64,000 nt of DNA. Origin: Salvator merianae. Its lineage: Eukaryota > Chordata > Lepidosauria > Squamata > Teiidae. Within the stretch, counting starts at the first letter, position 1, and each line of letters starts with the position of its first letter. Below, piece after piece: positions 1-12,905 of the stretch. Made by a program: the position numbers and the translations under genes. The DNA is taken from the NCBI GenBank assembly GCA_003586115.2, contig QVOM02000116.1, forward strand, positions 46,973,692 to 47,037,691. The letters are read 5' to 3'. Below the pieces are notes generated by a model. It worked only from the letters and a program-made list of their open reading frames with translations, was not told the origin of the DNA and did not search any database.

Positions 1-3000
1 AGGAAAAGAAGAGCATCAGCGCACACAGTATAATACAAACAAGGAGGAGAAGAAAAGGAGGTAAAAAGACAGAGAGCAAGTATCTTCAGAGAAGTAGTTT
101 TGGATGCGCAGTAACTGAGCTAGAAAGATGTCCTCTAGGCCTTCTTAGAGTCTAGCTACACACAAACCTTACCTTCCGGTTTAGTTTCACATTAGAATGA
201 AATCCACTTCTTATCCACATCAGAAAACACAATAACTAGAAAACGCACATCCAGTGCACTTGCCTATTTGTCACACTAAACCATCTTCCAAGTCCGGGAA
301 ACAGGAAGTAGCTCTGCCTCTACCTCTCTACTCTTTTGCTATTCTTTCTTGCCAATATTTTGATCGGTTTGCATAACTTGTTGCTCTCTGCCCTCTTACA
401 CTTTTGTATTCCAGCACATTTGCACTCCACTGCAAAAGCAAAATGGATATATGTTCTGCATTCCAGCATTAGAACTGCGCATTTTCCTCTTCACATACTT
501 CCCGCCCTGCAGGAGGGCTGCAATAAGAATATTCAGTCCTTAGTACAGGGGCGAGACAGTCTTCACCGGGGCAGCACACAGACAACCCTCCCCCTCACGT
601 CAAGCTAACAGTGAAGCATCAACACTCCAGCACAAATATGCAGACGCCTTTTATATGGCAGTGCTCCAGCACAAATCAACAAACCAGCTGGCCACCCTAG
701 TGGACTCAGATTACCTAACAGAAATAGTCCTTCCAACAGAGGGCAAACAGCCAAGCAGAAGTTTAAAGATTTAAGGTATTCAGACTGCAGGGCAAGGCTG
801 TATGGTTTGAAACCGAAAGGTGCAAGGAAAGGGCTGATTCCTGAGAAATGATTGGCCCTGCTATCTAGGGAAAGAAAAAAGGAGGGAAGCATCCTCCCAT
901 CCTCCCCTGGAACATCCCTGTCCAGCCACTACAAATGTGGGGTACAGGTACACCTAGAAACAAATATGCTTTGAAAGACCAACACACCTTTCTTGTAGGA
1001 AAAAAAGCGTTCTGCAAAAAAATACAGGTTCCATGGTAAATACTCCACACTGGAAACAGGAACTCATATTTTAGTGTGATTGCCTCATAGCTGCAACTGA
1101 TCTAATGCACATTTTACAATTGAGTATAGCTAGGCTCTCATATAAAAGAAAAAGAGGATTGCGTGTCCTTTAGTGATGTAAACCCAATGCTTGCCTCTCT
1201 AGGGGCATTCTGGCTGTAAGGTGAGGTTGTATTGGTATCCCAAGTTCCATAAACACTAGAGACTTCAAGGGTGCTGTCCACACTGGAGGCTTCTCCTCTC
1301 AAAAGTGTCCATCAGGGCCACCTTCTCAAGTCAACCTCTCATTCCCTCCCTTCTGCCGGTGGAGAAAAGATGGTGCCAAGCAAAGATGTTTGAAGAGCGA
1401 ACTCCTACGATAACTGTCTTTGCTGCTCACTCAGTGTCTACAGAGGGCCTACAGATTATTTTGTCTGCTGTCTTTTGAAGGTAAAAACAGCACTTGTACA
1501 GTTGATAAGATTAGTAGAGGCTTTATAGCTTTGTATCCTATGAAGTTTGGCAGTGATGGGTAAGAAAAAACATGCCCGATCACCTCCCAACCTCCAGGGA
1601 AAAAAAAGGCCAAAAAACAATCAACATTAGATTGCATTAGTCCCAATGATGAGACTGAGGAAAGCCTATCTATTTTCCCCACTTCAAATAAGTTTGAAGT
1701 GTTATATGAAAATATTGAAAATTGTAACTTACGTGAGAGCAGCCCAATGACAGACACCATTATAAGAGATCATGGGGAGGATTCATCATGCCCACCAGAC
1801 ATCTCCCCCTATGAGTTGCTTTTGAGGCAAGTTTTTTTAACACATGATGTTTTAATAGCCTCCCTTCTGTGGTTCTAAGAACAAGCAGCCAGACATGTCA
1901 AAAGGGATGGCAAACACCACACTGCAACCTTCCCAAAACACAGAAGCACTACTAGCGTCTCTCATGGAGAACTGGGAAAGATACTGACCACCCAGCACGG
2001 ATACCACACGGGCTGAAAAATGTAACCAGCTCTCAAGTTTAGTGGCAATCCAAAAGCCATTGCAGCAGCATCTCAAACAGTGATATATATTTTTCCCCTC
2101 AACTAATGGAACTGAACTTTGGTAGATGATTGTGTCTGAGCTTGGGATGTATTTAGAGCAACTGGGATTTCATTAGACCAAAGACCAGGAGAAATATTTC
2201 TGAAAGTGGTAAATTATATTTCTATTGCAGAGTTGTGTGAAGGACTCTGTATGAGCATTTGTAGATGTACATGCATGGTCCACTTATGATATTAGTTATT
2301 CCTCCTCGGTATATTGAATTAATGTAGATTGAACTTCTATCCCTCTCTTGAGAGTAACACTGGTTTTTTAAAAATTATTTTTAATGGTGGCTTTTCCCCA
2401 TGCGGGTGAAAAAGAGGTAATCAGATTTCCATGGCCTGTGCTGACATGGATCTCTCATCTGGGAACTTAGCTGCTTCTTTCTTCCTTCTTCCACTGCACT
2501 GCAGCCAAATTCCTGGATGAAGGATCCGAGTCACACTCAAAAACAGTTGAAAAAATCCAGGAACTCCCATCCTTTCTTTAAAGCATTGTCCAACATCAGG
2601 TCTATCTGCTGGCCCCTGTGGGATGCTGAAAGGATACTGGAATTCTTGGAAACAACCAAGCAAAGTGAAATCAAAACCCAAACTAGATTCAAACCAGGAA
2701 GCTGTGACCGTAGAGAACAGCCAATAGGGTTGAGCACACAGCCAAGGATCATAACCAAAGAAATCTGGATAATGGATTCCTGGCTGTCGCAATCCTCACA
2801 GCAGGCTCCAAAGCTCATGCAAGCTTCCAAACAGTGCAGGATGGCATGGGGCGGCTCGGGGGCTGTTCCAGAACAGGCCGTACAAGTGTGGACAGCCTTG
2901 TCCTGGGACAGCTGGACCACTCCAACAGGGAACTGTTCCAGTAGGAACACTTCCAGCTGGAGGGATGCAAGCTCAGTAAATGCTTAAACACCCTGGGGCT

Positions 3001-3636
3001 CTGGGGGATAGTGTCCTTGGTAGCTGGCATGGCCTGTGGTTTAGAAGAGCTTCTATGGGGCCAAAGCAGTCTATTATACTTTCAGCCCCATGTTTATGCA
3101 CTAGTTTATGAAGACACTCAAAAAATGGTAGCATTTCCTGCCCTTTTCAGAATGTTTTTCTGGGCTTTCCAATTCTCCATTAAGAGACACGCACCAGTAG
3201 AATTCAGGTATCTTTGCTAGTGGGGGTTGCTGGCAGTCACATGCACATTTGGCCAAAAAGAGCCAGAGGTTGCTTCCGAACAGCCTGCTTCATTCCAGCC
3301 TGCGCTGGTCCAGTCTTGGGCTGGATTGAGTGATCCAGTCCAAGATCAACAGGGTGGCTGGCAGACCGTGCCAAGAGTCATCAGAATGCAGGAAGCACAT
3401 CCCAGACCCACTACAGAAGCTGCAGTGAAAGTTCCCAGTCTCTGAAGTTATTGGCTGGGGCTATTTTAGTTGAGTGCCCAAAAGAAAACTATTTCCCAGC
3501 TTGACAAGTATTTAGACTATAAAATGCCCTATCAGTTAAGGAAGCAATTCACCCATGTATGGTTTCAATTAATTGATTCCATGGAGAAGCTGGGGAGGTA
3601 CCACCAGGTGCCTTACAAGGAAAGAAGGAGAAGGAG
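1..3636. other. Intergenic DNA, nothing recognised
   Basis: This stretch contains only short open frames on both strands, none with a recognisable domain, a coherent splice context or similarity I can name. I see no transposon ends or RNA genes. It should lie between UBE3C (further left, by human synteny) and MNX1. Confidence 0.55.
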
Positions 3637-3861
3637 AGTTGGTTTTTGTACCCTGCTTTTCTCACCCTGAAGGGACTCAAAGCGGCTGACAAACCTTCTG
3701 TTCTTCTCCCCACAACAGACACCCTGTGAGGTAGGTGGGGCTGTGAGAACTCAGAACAGAGCTGTGACGAGCCCAAGGTCACCCAGCTGGCTTCATGAAG
3801 GAGTGCAAACTCGAACTGGGAGGGTTCCAGATAAGAGTCTGACATGCTAACCACAAGGCCA
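3637..3861 (-). repeat. CORE-type tRNA SINE, minus strand
   Basis: Plus-strand reading 'TTTTGTACCCTGCTTTTCTC', 'GGACTCAAAGCGGCTGACAA', 'CACCCTGTGAGGTAGGTGGG', 'CCCAAGGTCACCCAGCTGGC' and 'AACTCGAACTGGGAGG' is the reverse complement of a SINE family common in squamates, with a tRNA-like B box and a conserved central domain. Confidence 0.75.
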
Positions 3862-5479
3862 AAGTGGCATGCCAGTTTTTGTAGCATGCCAGTGATTGAA
3901 GATCTCTCTCATATTCTATTTGTGTGTCAGCTGTATTCTTCAGTTAGAACAACCTAACTGGATCCTCTTTTACAAAAAGGTGAATCACTGGAACGTAGAA
4001 TGTGAATTGATTTATTTTCTTCAGAGAGACTACACCCAGGTGACATATATGGTAGCTCTGTTTTTTGCTAAGGCTGATCGATTTAGGAAATTATTCATTG
4101 ATCGCAATGTGGCACGCAGAAAGGGGAATGGGGATAAATACTTATAATGTTACTCTCCTTTTGATTTATGATTTTACACTTACATCTTATAATCAAATTT
4201 TTATTTGTAACTTTGATGTGGTCAAAAGACTAATCAATAAAATGACATTGACATTGATATCGATATTGAGTGCCCAGAAGTGCTGCACTGCTGAAATGGC
4301 ATTGGTCTCCTTGCACCTGGTAGACCAGGTGAGAAAGCTTGAAGTCCTCTGTGGTCCAATGATATTCTATTCCCTTTCCATGCACTCTGGAAAAGTACTC
4401 TTCTCTTCCTAGAAAAACCATTTTCCATAGAAGAAGAGATGTCCTGAGACTGAGATATGTTGATACGGTCATGTAAATTGCTTCTTAATTTTAAACTGTT
4501 TGGAGTGGAAATGGCTTTTGGGCATTCTCCCAGAGCATAATATATACTAGTAATGGATTGTTGCGAATCATTAGCTACAAGCATAATGTAGAAAACATAT
4601 CCTGGGCAACAACTGCCCTTTACACATTGCATTTGGTAGATTCCACTTTCACTTCAATAAATTTATATAACGTATTCTAAAGCCAAATGCTTATAACACG
4701 GCTGGCTTAAGAATTACATAGTCCCCTATATCATCCTAGCCAGGAAAAGAAAAAAATCACAGCAGAATGAATGCACCAAAAATATATTGCAATTATATTC
4801 AAAGAGTGGTTATTACTATACTTGCATTAACCTTGCAGAGCTTACACCTCAAATGTCTATGTAATGAATTCAGCCTTATATTTGATAATAAAATACGATC
4901 AAGAGATTGGCACTGCAAGGGCTGGAATAGAAGCCGGTTTGAATGCTGCTTACCATGAGCAGCTGTCTACAGTTAGTAGCATTTAGGAGCAGCTGTATCT
5001 GCCAGATGCTAGGGCCTCCACTCAGTGCGGATACACTGTGCTAGTGTGTGTCTGGATGTTCACTAGCACTAAAGTGTGAACATGCCCTTAGTTTCAGGAA
5101 TCACAAGATTTGCAAAAGCAAAGCAAACAAAATCTATATTAAGTTCTCCCAGTGACTCCTGAAATGAGGATAGCAATTCTAATTTCCACATGATGCTACC
5201 CTACCACCTCTAAGCCTTTTTTGAGCTGCTTTTCTAAAATGTGTGCGGACGCAGCCGTGGACATGGTTCAATGCTCATGACATTGATTCAGTGCTCAGCT
5301 GCACCAATCATTCTACAACATTTTGAACAACAAATATTCCGATGTGGAGAAGCCAGAGTTCTCGCTCTTCCCTTTCATGCAGGAAATCAGTGGAGAAAAG
5401 AGATAAATGGCATGAGAACAGGTCGGGGGAGTCCCCATTCAGCCGTGAGAGCACTTTGCTTTGCTCTTGGCTTTGTGTC
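3862..5479. other. Intergenic DNA, nothing recognised
   Basis: AT-rich sequence without a convincing gene, RNA or mobile element. A few AATAAA-like and TAAT motifs occur at the density expected for this composition. Confidence 0.5.
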
Positions 5480-6000
5480 ACTTTCGCGATTATCAATTAG
5501 TCAGACATTTTAGGACCTACAAAGATTACAGTGGGAATGCGGCTTCATCAGTCATTTTTTTTAACAGCAACAGCAGCAATCTGAGCAATTTTAACACTTC
5601 TCAGGTCATGAATTTCTTAAAAAAGAATTATTTATTGCTGCTGATTTAGACATTTGAAAGGTGCCAATTAATCAATTTCCTCTGTATATAGAACTGACAA
5701 TTAAGTGACATTTACCTCTCAGTCTGGCAAGAATTTTGTAGAATGTGGCCGTCAAGCCATAAAAATTAAAAAAATATATCCTGGAATAGGAGATTCCTCT
5801 TTAGGACCGAGAGCATCGTAGTGGAAGATAAAAAGGAGAACACTGCACACATGGCATAAAAGTCAAATAAAATACATTGCAATCATTTGCGGCACATTTC
5901 GACGGCAGTCCCATTTATTTGGACAGCCCTTGACACTGGTGTCCTTAGAGGCCATTAATGGTGCAGATATAATGATTCTAATGTGGATAGAGCCCTGTTG
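5480..6000. promoter_or_regulatory. Candidate conserved non-coding element (homeodomain-site cluster)
   Basis: A repeat-free stretch contains TCAATTAGTC, CCAATTAATC, GACAATTAAG, GCCATTAATG and several ATAAAA Hox/Cdx-like motifs close together, with unusual CG-containing unique words (GTGGCCGTCAAG, TTTCGACGGC). This texture is typical of developmental enhancers around homeobox genes. No alignment was possible, so the call is inference. Confidence 0.35.
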
Positions 6001-7974
6001 TGCTCAAACTGTGACTTATCAAGACAAATGTGGGCAGCTGTCCATGCGCTAAAGCTTTGAGCTTGCCTGGCAATGATGCAGTCTTGGTAAGAGATAGAAG
6101 CAGGGCACAGACTGTGTTCAAAGTGCTTCAAAGCAGAAGCACCTGTGCCCATCCTAGAGGCAGGATATGCAACATACCCATTCCATGCACTTCGTCCCTC
6201 TTGCTCTTTTCGGAACCAGGGACCTTCAAAAAGCCAAAGATCCTCAGGAGTTGGCTGTTTTTGTCATGACACCTGTGCAGAGCAGGCAAGGTGAGTCAAT
6301 CTTGCCACTGCCATGGTGATCACAAGAGCCCTTGAAGGCAGTGAGCATCAGTGCTTTATCCTACTTGTCAAGAAAGGGCACTGGGGAGCGTGCTTGCTGT
6401 CCCTCCAGCATTCTTGTTGGACTACTTTTTTCCCATAGATACCTCAATCTTTGGACGCCATGCTCCTGGGGCCCTTCTGGGTGCCTGCCACTGCATGTGT
6501 GGATGTAGCCACACTGCCTGCTTCCACACTTCACACCTTGGTGCACAATGCAGAGACTGTTATCTGGCCAGAATCAAGTCAAGAACAGGAGATGCTCCTT
6601 AAACAGGAGATACCTGTCCTGACCTATCCTAAGAGGCTTAGGAACAAAAGTTTCCTACCCTCTTAAGACACAGGCTGGGGGGCTTTTGCAGCACATCCAG
6701 AAATGGCCCTGGAAGTGGGGCATTTCCAGAGTCCAGCAAAGTAATGCCAGGTCTTGTGTGTTACATAGGCCACCTCAGCTGTCACTGCCACTGCCACCAA
6801 AATGTCACCTGTGATTGTATGTAAGAGATATTTCTTCTAATCTTCTTCTAATCAGAATTGTTTCCAAGATGCCTTTGTAGAATGAGAAGAAATTCAAGAT
6901 TTTTTTGAATTTCAACATTCAGAAGCCTACAAAAGCATGTTGAAGAGCAAGGGGAACCCTCTTCTATATTTGCATATTATCAGGCAATAGGAAGCCATGG
7001 AGTAGATTGCTAAATGTCTAGAAACCAAAACAGTCACAGAACAGCAATAAAGCAGCTTTTCAAATTTGACTGGAGGATATCCATAAAGAGGATGAAAGGA
7101 AAAGAGGGGAAAATCCTGTTCAGATGTGCAAGGGTGACAGAGTTAATGTATTACTACTTTTATTATATTAGCATCTTTCATTAATTGCTGGCTTTGTTCC
7201 TACAAAATATGATTCCAATGAAAAGAGCTTTTAGGAGAACGTATCCAATGAAATATCCACTTAGAACTCAAGACTAGTTCTAGAAAAGGGTCTCCTTGAT
7301 TTCTTTTAACCATGTAGCTTTCTCCCCACATTCCTCCATGGTGTTGGGAAGGAATCAGATAGATCCAAACCCCATATTAAGATGCATATTTCTGAGCTGG
7401 CTCACATGGGGTGCTTTTGCACTTACCACCATGGATTGTTCAACTGTGAACATTCCACGGTGGTATTGACCACACAGCACGGACACCGTCCACACTGCGT
7501 GGTGCTAGTCCTTACCATCAGCAGGAGACCAGCATTTGTGGTGAGAACACTGGTATCTTCACTCAACCCTTACCATGGCAGCAGGCACTAAGTGCGGCAT
7601 GGCCATGCAATCACACCTGGAAACGGGTGCAAATGCACTTTACCGGGAGCAGGCTATTAGCTCTCAGTAAATTGCAGAAGCACTTTGCCAGTGAGCATCG
7701 CAGATGCATGGTGCAACCAATTAATACCACTACCATCACCACTTTCCCCATTTTTTAAATTTTAATTTAGTTTTAATCTATTTATTATGAAAATAAGGAT
7801 CCCATTACATGTCGAGAGTTATACAAATTTCATTTCAACTATATCTTCCCCTGCTTCCCTCTCTAATGCCTTTCCTTCCTGCTCCATATTATCCCCAATG
7901 ACATAGGAGTAGTATCAATAACCAATATATACAGTAATTTAGGCTAACAGGATTTGAATTAAATCATAACAGAA
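6001..7974. other. Intergenic DNA, nothing firmly recognised
   Basis: No gene is visible. A 'GGGTGCTTTTGCACTTACC' motif at about 7409 recalls the CCTTTYYGCAC transposon ends elsewhere in the window, but I could not pair it with a right end. Confidence 0.45.
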
Positions 7975-8260
7975 ATTAATTGATGCATCTCATTAGAAAA
8001 TCTTTTTCAGGGATATTACAGTTATCTACTCTATTACGAAAATCTGTGTGTGGTTGCCAGGTCTTCAGATATGTATTAGACATCCGTTCACCTTCCATTT
8101 TTTTCTGTTGGTGGGAAGTAAATACATTTATCATTACTGGCCATATTTCATTATACCACTCAGTTCTAGTTAGCTTGTTCGCATTCTTCCAATTTTTGGC
8201 TATCAAATGCTGAGACTTAAATAAGAGATAATGTGAACATGTTTCCATCTTTGGTTGAAG
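7975..8260 (-). mobile_element. L1-like LINE remnant (ORF2 C-terminal region), minus strand
   Basis: The minus-strand frame includes LIAKNWKNANKL, TEWYNEIWPVM and LKTWQPHTDF. These follow the order of the C-terminal end of L1 ORF2 proteins, where a conserved NWK...W...W pattern lies after the reverse transcriptase. The frame is only 90 codons long, so this is a dead 3' fragment. AT-rich sequence on both sides may belong to the same element. Confidence 0.5.
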
Positions 8261-10249
8261 TAAATATATCCGCAGGGAAAATGGAATTGATAATTATTAT
8301 TTCTATATCCTGTTGTACCTCATCTCAAAACTTTTTCACTTTTCCACATTGCCATCACTTTCCCCATAGCGGTCAATATTACTTCCCTCACATTCACACT
8401 GTCTACAGAACAGCGGTCCAAATTCCAAAAGGCAGGAACTCTAAATCTCAAAGATTGTTATCTATAAAATGGGGATATAAAAAATCCAGAGTTAATCAGC
8501 TAAAATCTCCATCTGGATCCTGACCCATACGCTATGCTGTTGTAGAGTTCCTGAAACACTCAAGAAAACAGCCTTAAGACACCTGTTTCCAGGAGAAAAG
8601 TTACATATAGCCTCTAAAGCAATCCCAAAGGGTTTAATTTCATCTTTAAACCATTCTATGTTAGGCAAACATCTGAAACTTTTAGTGAGCCCCATGGGAA
8701 ATTGACCTAGCCTTCCCAACAGACTCTGAGAGTGGTTTTAGACATGGCATTTAGTCAGTTTACAGGCCATCTTCAGTTCCAAATGGCCTGACACAATATT
8801 GCCTTTCCATTCTTTTTCTGGACTAAATTACCCAAACTAGAACTATTTTGCATTCAGAATAAGTGAGTTCTCAGCCCATTTCAGATTGTTAGCCTGTTTT
8901 ATTTTGAAAAGTGAGAACGCGGAAGTAGACTATTTGGGGAGGGAATGCACAGAAGGAGGGATCCCTATTTCTTCCCATCCAGTGACAGACTTTGTTGTGG
9001 TCATCGTACTCAGGAGTGGGAATGTCATTATTGGAGTGCAAAGAGAGCACAGAACCTGGCAAATATTTTCACCGCATTGTCCCCTTTCACATCTTCAAAC
9101 TGTTTGATCTTTTAAAAAAGAGAAGATGCAGTGGAAGTTGTGTTTCACTTGCCTTGGGCAACACCCTGTTCCACAGTTGGCTGGACACAGCAGTCACTTT
9201 CAAAACGCATGCCTCCTCCTTTCTCTACCGTCCCTCCAAAGAGCAGAACAATGTATCCTCCATTTTCCTTTCTCTCCCATCCTGCAAGAAGAAGAAAACA
9301 ATGTTTCCTCCCTTTTCCTTTGGCAAGGTACAAGGGAAGCACTTCCTTAGAGGTTATTTGCATAAAACTGCCAATGTGTTTCAGCAGCTCTAAGGCAAAC
9401 AGCACAATATAGCCTATCAGTCTTCTTCAAGAATGCCAAGGGGTGGGGGTGAATGTTGTTTGGTATACACCTTGGCTGTCCCTGTTTACAGGTGTAGTCC
9501 CCTTACCCTAACAATGATCCCCATCACCATCAACTTTGCCATCACACCACACAACTTCACTGTGGGACACATGGCACTGTGGATGTATGGGAGGATGTGA
9601 GATGGAGTCCGTTTGCTAACCTCTAACTTCACTATCATAAACCTTGATCCTCTCCTATGTTTCCCCCTTTTCACTGAGCACTCCCCCCTTGCACACAGCT
9701 TTGAAATTCCACAGTTCCACAAAACTGCAGTTACAAAGGAGAAGAAATTGAAACCTCGCTTTCAAGAAGCTTTACTGTGTGGTAGATGTGGAATTGAACT
9801 TGCACTTGAGTGGATACAAGTTGCAGGGGGAAAAGGAACAAACTGTGGATGGCCAGTCACACCACCTAGGGAATCCATGTCCTGATGCAGCAGCAGCAGC
9901 AGCAGCAGGGAAATAGGAAAGGTGGAGTTTGACTTTCCTGCCCCTATGAAGTCAAGATTTGAGTGCTGGGACTGCACCAGTCACTGACCGCATAGAGATG
10001 GGGATTTGGTGAAGGGTGGAGAGGGAAAGGTGAGGTTTCCCCATGCTGAACATGGAGAAAATGAGGAGTGAGCATGAGCAAGTCCAAATTATGTCTGCGT
10101 TATAATATAAATGTGGGAATGACTGAAACAAGTACTCAGTCCTTGTTCCCCCCACCCAATATGGATTATCGCTATGATGTCCGCCATGCCCTGCCTGGGT
10201 TCACTTAGCTACAGGACAAACATGTGCACAGACATTTCATAAGGACAAT
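8261..10249. other. Intergenic DNA with a CAG microsatellite, otherwise nothing recognised
   Basis: Short open frames only. A (CAG)7 run lies at 9888-9908. The first few hundred bp may belong to the L1-like remnant to the left. Confidence 0.45.
9888..9908. repeat. (CAG)7 microsatellite
   Basis: Uninterrupted CAG repeats in intergenic DNA. Confidence 0.9.
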
Positions 10250-10422
10250 CAGTCGATGAAACAGGTTGCCACAGGAGATGGTGAGCTTTCCTTTGCTGGA
10301 GGTCTTCAAGGAGAGGCTGGACAGACATTTGTCTGGGATGGTTTAGTGAATCCTGCATTGAGCAGGGGGTTGGACTCAATGGCCCTGGAGGTTCCTTCCA
10401 GTTCTAGGATTCCATTATTCTA
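10250..10422 (+). mobile_element. CR1 LINE 3' end
   Basis: The order 'AACAGGTTGCCACAGGAGAT', 'GAGGTCTTCAAGGAGAGGCT', 'GAGCAGGGGGTTGGACTCAA' and 'GGTTCCTTCCAGTTCTAGG', followed by a short ATTC-type direct repeat (ATTCCATTATTCTA), is the hallmark of the CR1 ORF2 end and 3' UTR in birds and reptiles. It is 5'-truncated as usual. Confidence 0.85.
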
Positions 10423-10892
10423 AATGGCACAGGACACCAGTTCAAATTGCACATATTGCTGAAAAAAACTGTTTCTATTGTGTTAGCAATATATCAAAGG
10501 AAGATCTATTTATTTTCTCTTATGGTGAAACTGTACAATAATCCAATCCTTTTGGGATAAAATAACAAAGGAGATAAAACTTATCCTGGAAGAAAATATT
10601 ACCATGACTCCTTGATTATTTATCCTACTGCTCTATCAAGGTGAAAATCAACCAGTTAAAGCTAAAGCATTGGTTAAATCTATGTTAGTGGCAGCAAAAA
10701 TTATTGCAATACAGAAAATCACAAAACCATTAACACTCTAGCATTGGTATGAATATCTGTGCAACCTGGCAGATATGAAATGCATTTCATTGCATCGAAA
10801 GTAAATGTGAAGCTTATCCACTTCAGAACACTTTTATACAGGCTGAAAATCTCTCTTTAGAAGTTGTGCCTCCCTTGACACATGCACACATT

Positions 10893-11222
10893 AGAGATAT
10901 GGAAAATTCAATTCGCGTTCACAAATCCGATTGAATATTTCTCATTTGCAACCATTCACATTGAATAGAAAATGCAGTTTTTCGCATTTCCAGTATGTGA
11001 TTGAATTGAACCAGTCACTCCCCTCACGGAAATGAAGTATTCAATTGAATATTTGCATTTTTGCTGTGAAAAGGGCATTTTTAATGGGAAAACATTGGGA
11101 AAACCATGAAAACGGATGCAAAAAAGCAGGGTTTTGATGTTATGATTCACCAACAAAGCAAAAATACAGGTTTTCACTTTGGCAGAGAAATGAAAATGCA
11201 AATCTCATTTGTGTGCATCCCT
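10893..11222. mobile_element. Probable hairpin-type non-autonomous DNA transposon
   Basis: The sequence starts AGAGATATGG and ends TGTGCATCCCT, imperfect terminal inverted repeats like the AGAGATGTG ends of the element at 23283. The interior has inverted words (AATTCAATTCG / TTGAATTGAA; GAATATTTGCATTTT / AAAATGCAAAT). Copy boundaries are uncertain. Confidence 0.4.
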
Positions 11223-12506
11223 CATACCCATTCACAGCTGCTAACCTTCGGATCCATAAGGACTGAAATGAAGAAACACCAGATTCACTGCTCCAAACTG
11301 ACTGAACCTAAAATTCTACATACAGTATTCAATTCCATCTAAGGTGAACTCTGAAGACATTCAAGGATGTCCAACAGATATGTTCCCTGCAATTTGGCTC
11401 AAACTTGCACAATTGCATCCCGCTTCTTTCCAAGTTAGTTGTATCATATGTTCTATATGTCAGCTTTTTAATAGCTGGTTTTATTGAAAATGTGTCCCTA
11501 TACTGTAAAAGAAGAAAAAAGAATCAGATGGATTATTTTGTGATGTTCTCCTATTTACTACAGCATAAATTCAGGTGTATCCAGAAATGGCTCTCACCTT
11601 TTCCCTTCAGCTCCCATGAATGCCTTCTGTGCAACACCATCAAATATTTTTGTTAGAAACACCTATAGTGTAACTGTAAGTCTGCAAAGGCTGGAGGATT
11701 CTCCACCCAGCCCAGCTGCTTCCAGAGCAGACAGTGCAATTTTCGTTTTCTTATGAGGAAGATGGCCCATCAGCAATCTCTTCAACATGGTTAGCTCCAT
11801 ATTCTGCTCATAAAAACATCATTGACCTATAACTGGAGTTTGACAAGAGAAGTAGATGTGTTCCTCATTATCTTGGAGGCGCTGGTGAAAAGATATATGC
11901 AAATGACACCCATGTTGGATCAATGTCTCTGTAGAACTTTTGATGAATGTGTATATAGGGCATTAATTCAATCAATTGCTATTAGTCTTCTGAACCTGGA
12001 ATGATATACAGTCTTGGGTCTCTCCTGGCAACAATCCTCTCTATGGCAGGAGTGGTTAACGTATAACTGCCAAGATGCTGCTGAACTACAACCTCCCATG
12101 AGCCGCAGCCAGTGCAGTTAATGGAAAGGAATGATGGACCTTTTCTATGGTCAAGGTCCATATTTATGGAATGCCTTCTTGAAAAAGGTTTGCTTGCTAC
12201 CTGCCCTGGCAACTTTTCAGCATCAAGTTAAAACTACTGTATTCTTTTCATCCAGAAATTTGGGGATTTCTTTGGAAATCTATTGCAATTGAATGCAGCA
12301 TCTTTTGGTTACATTTTTAAAAAGATTGTTTTCCATGGGCTTTGACTCATGCGCTATTGTGGCTTAAATTCATTTGGTAAGTTGTGCAGAGGAATTCCTC
12401 TGTAAAGTGTCTCAGACACTTTCCAACAATATAAAGAAGAAGCGTCGTAAAAAGAGAGGTAAATCTCGCCATAAAGTCATGAAAGAACACATGATGTGTT
12501 GACCAT
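11223..12506. other. Intergenic DNA with one hAT-like half element
   Basis: Around 12045-12120, 'GCAGGAGTGGTTAACG' and 'ATGCTGCTGAACTACAACC' resemble half of the hAT-like hairpin elements at 27312 and 32685. The remainder is unrecognised. Confidence 0.4.
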
Positions 12507-12905
12507 AAGAACATAAGAGGAGCCCTGCTGGATCAGGTCACAGCCCATCTGGTCCAGCATCCTGTCTCACACAGTGGCCCTCCAATTGCTTCTGGGCATT
12601 CTCAAGCAGAAGACAAACGTGAAACCTTCACCTGCTCTTGACTCCCTGCAGATGGCCTTTGGAAGCATCTTGCCTGTCCCTCTACCCTGGAGACAATACC
12701 TAGGCATCCATTCTAGTAGCCACTGATACACCAGTCTGCTATGAATCTGTCCAATCCATTTTTAAAGCTATCCAGGCTGATTGCTATCACCACCTCCTCC
12801 AGTCGTAAATATCACAGACTATGACCCTTTGGGTGAAAAAAAACTTCCCCTTGTCAGTCCTAACTCTCTTATCCATCAGCTTCATAATATTTACATGCAT
12901 GGTAC
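12507..12905 (+). repeat. Near full-length AAGAACATAAGA-family interspersed repeat
   Basis: The head AAGAACATAAGAGGAGCCCT, then 'GCTGGATCAGG', 'CCCATCTGGTCCAGCATCCT' and 'GTCTCACACAGTGGCC', continues about 300 bp to 'TGTCCAATCCATTTTTAAAG', 'GGTGAAAAAAAACTTCCCC' and 'CTTATCCATCAGCTTCAT'. It is the most complete copy in the window. I know the family as abundant in squamate genomes but will not assign a database name. Confidence 0.75.

Noticed and set aside
2421..2990. Overlapping 120-156 codon open frames on both strands at 2.4-3.0 kb
   Set aside because: No domain, no similarity recognised, and frames are open on both strands at once, as expected by chance or in old repeats.
3470..3670. Short open frame with basic residues near 3.5 kb
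   Set aside because: It runs into a SINE at 3637 and has no motif or splice context.
7405..7690. Possible CCTTTYYGCAC-type transposon at 7.4 kb
   Set aside because: A left-end-like motif (GCTTTTGCACTTACC) is present but no convincing right end or inverted arms could be matched.
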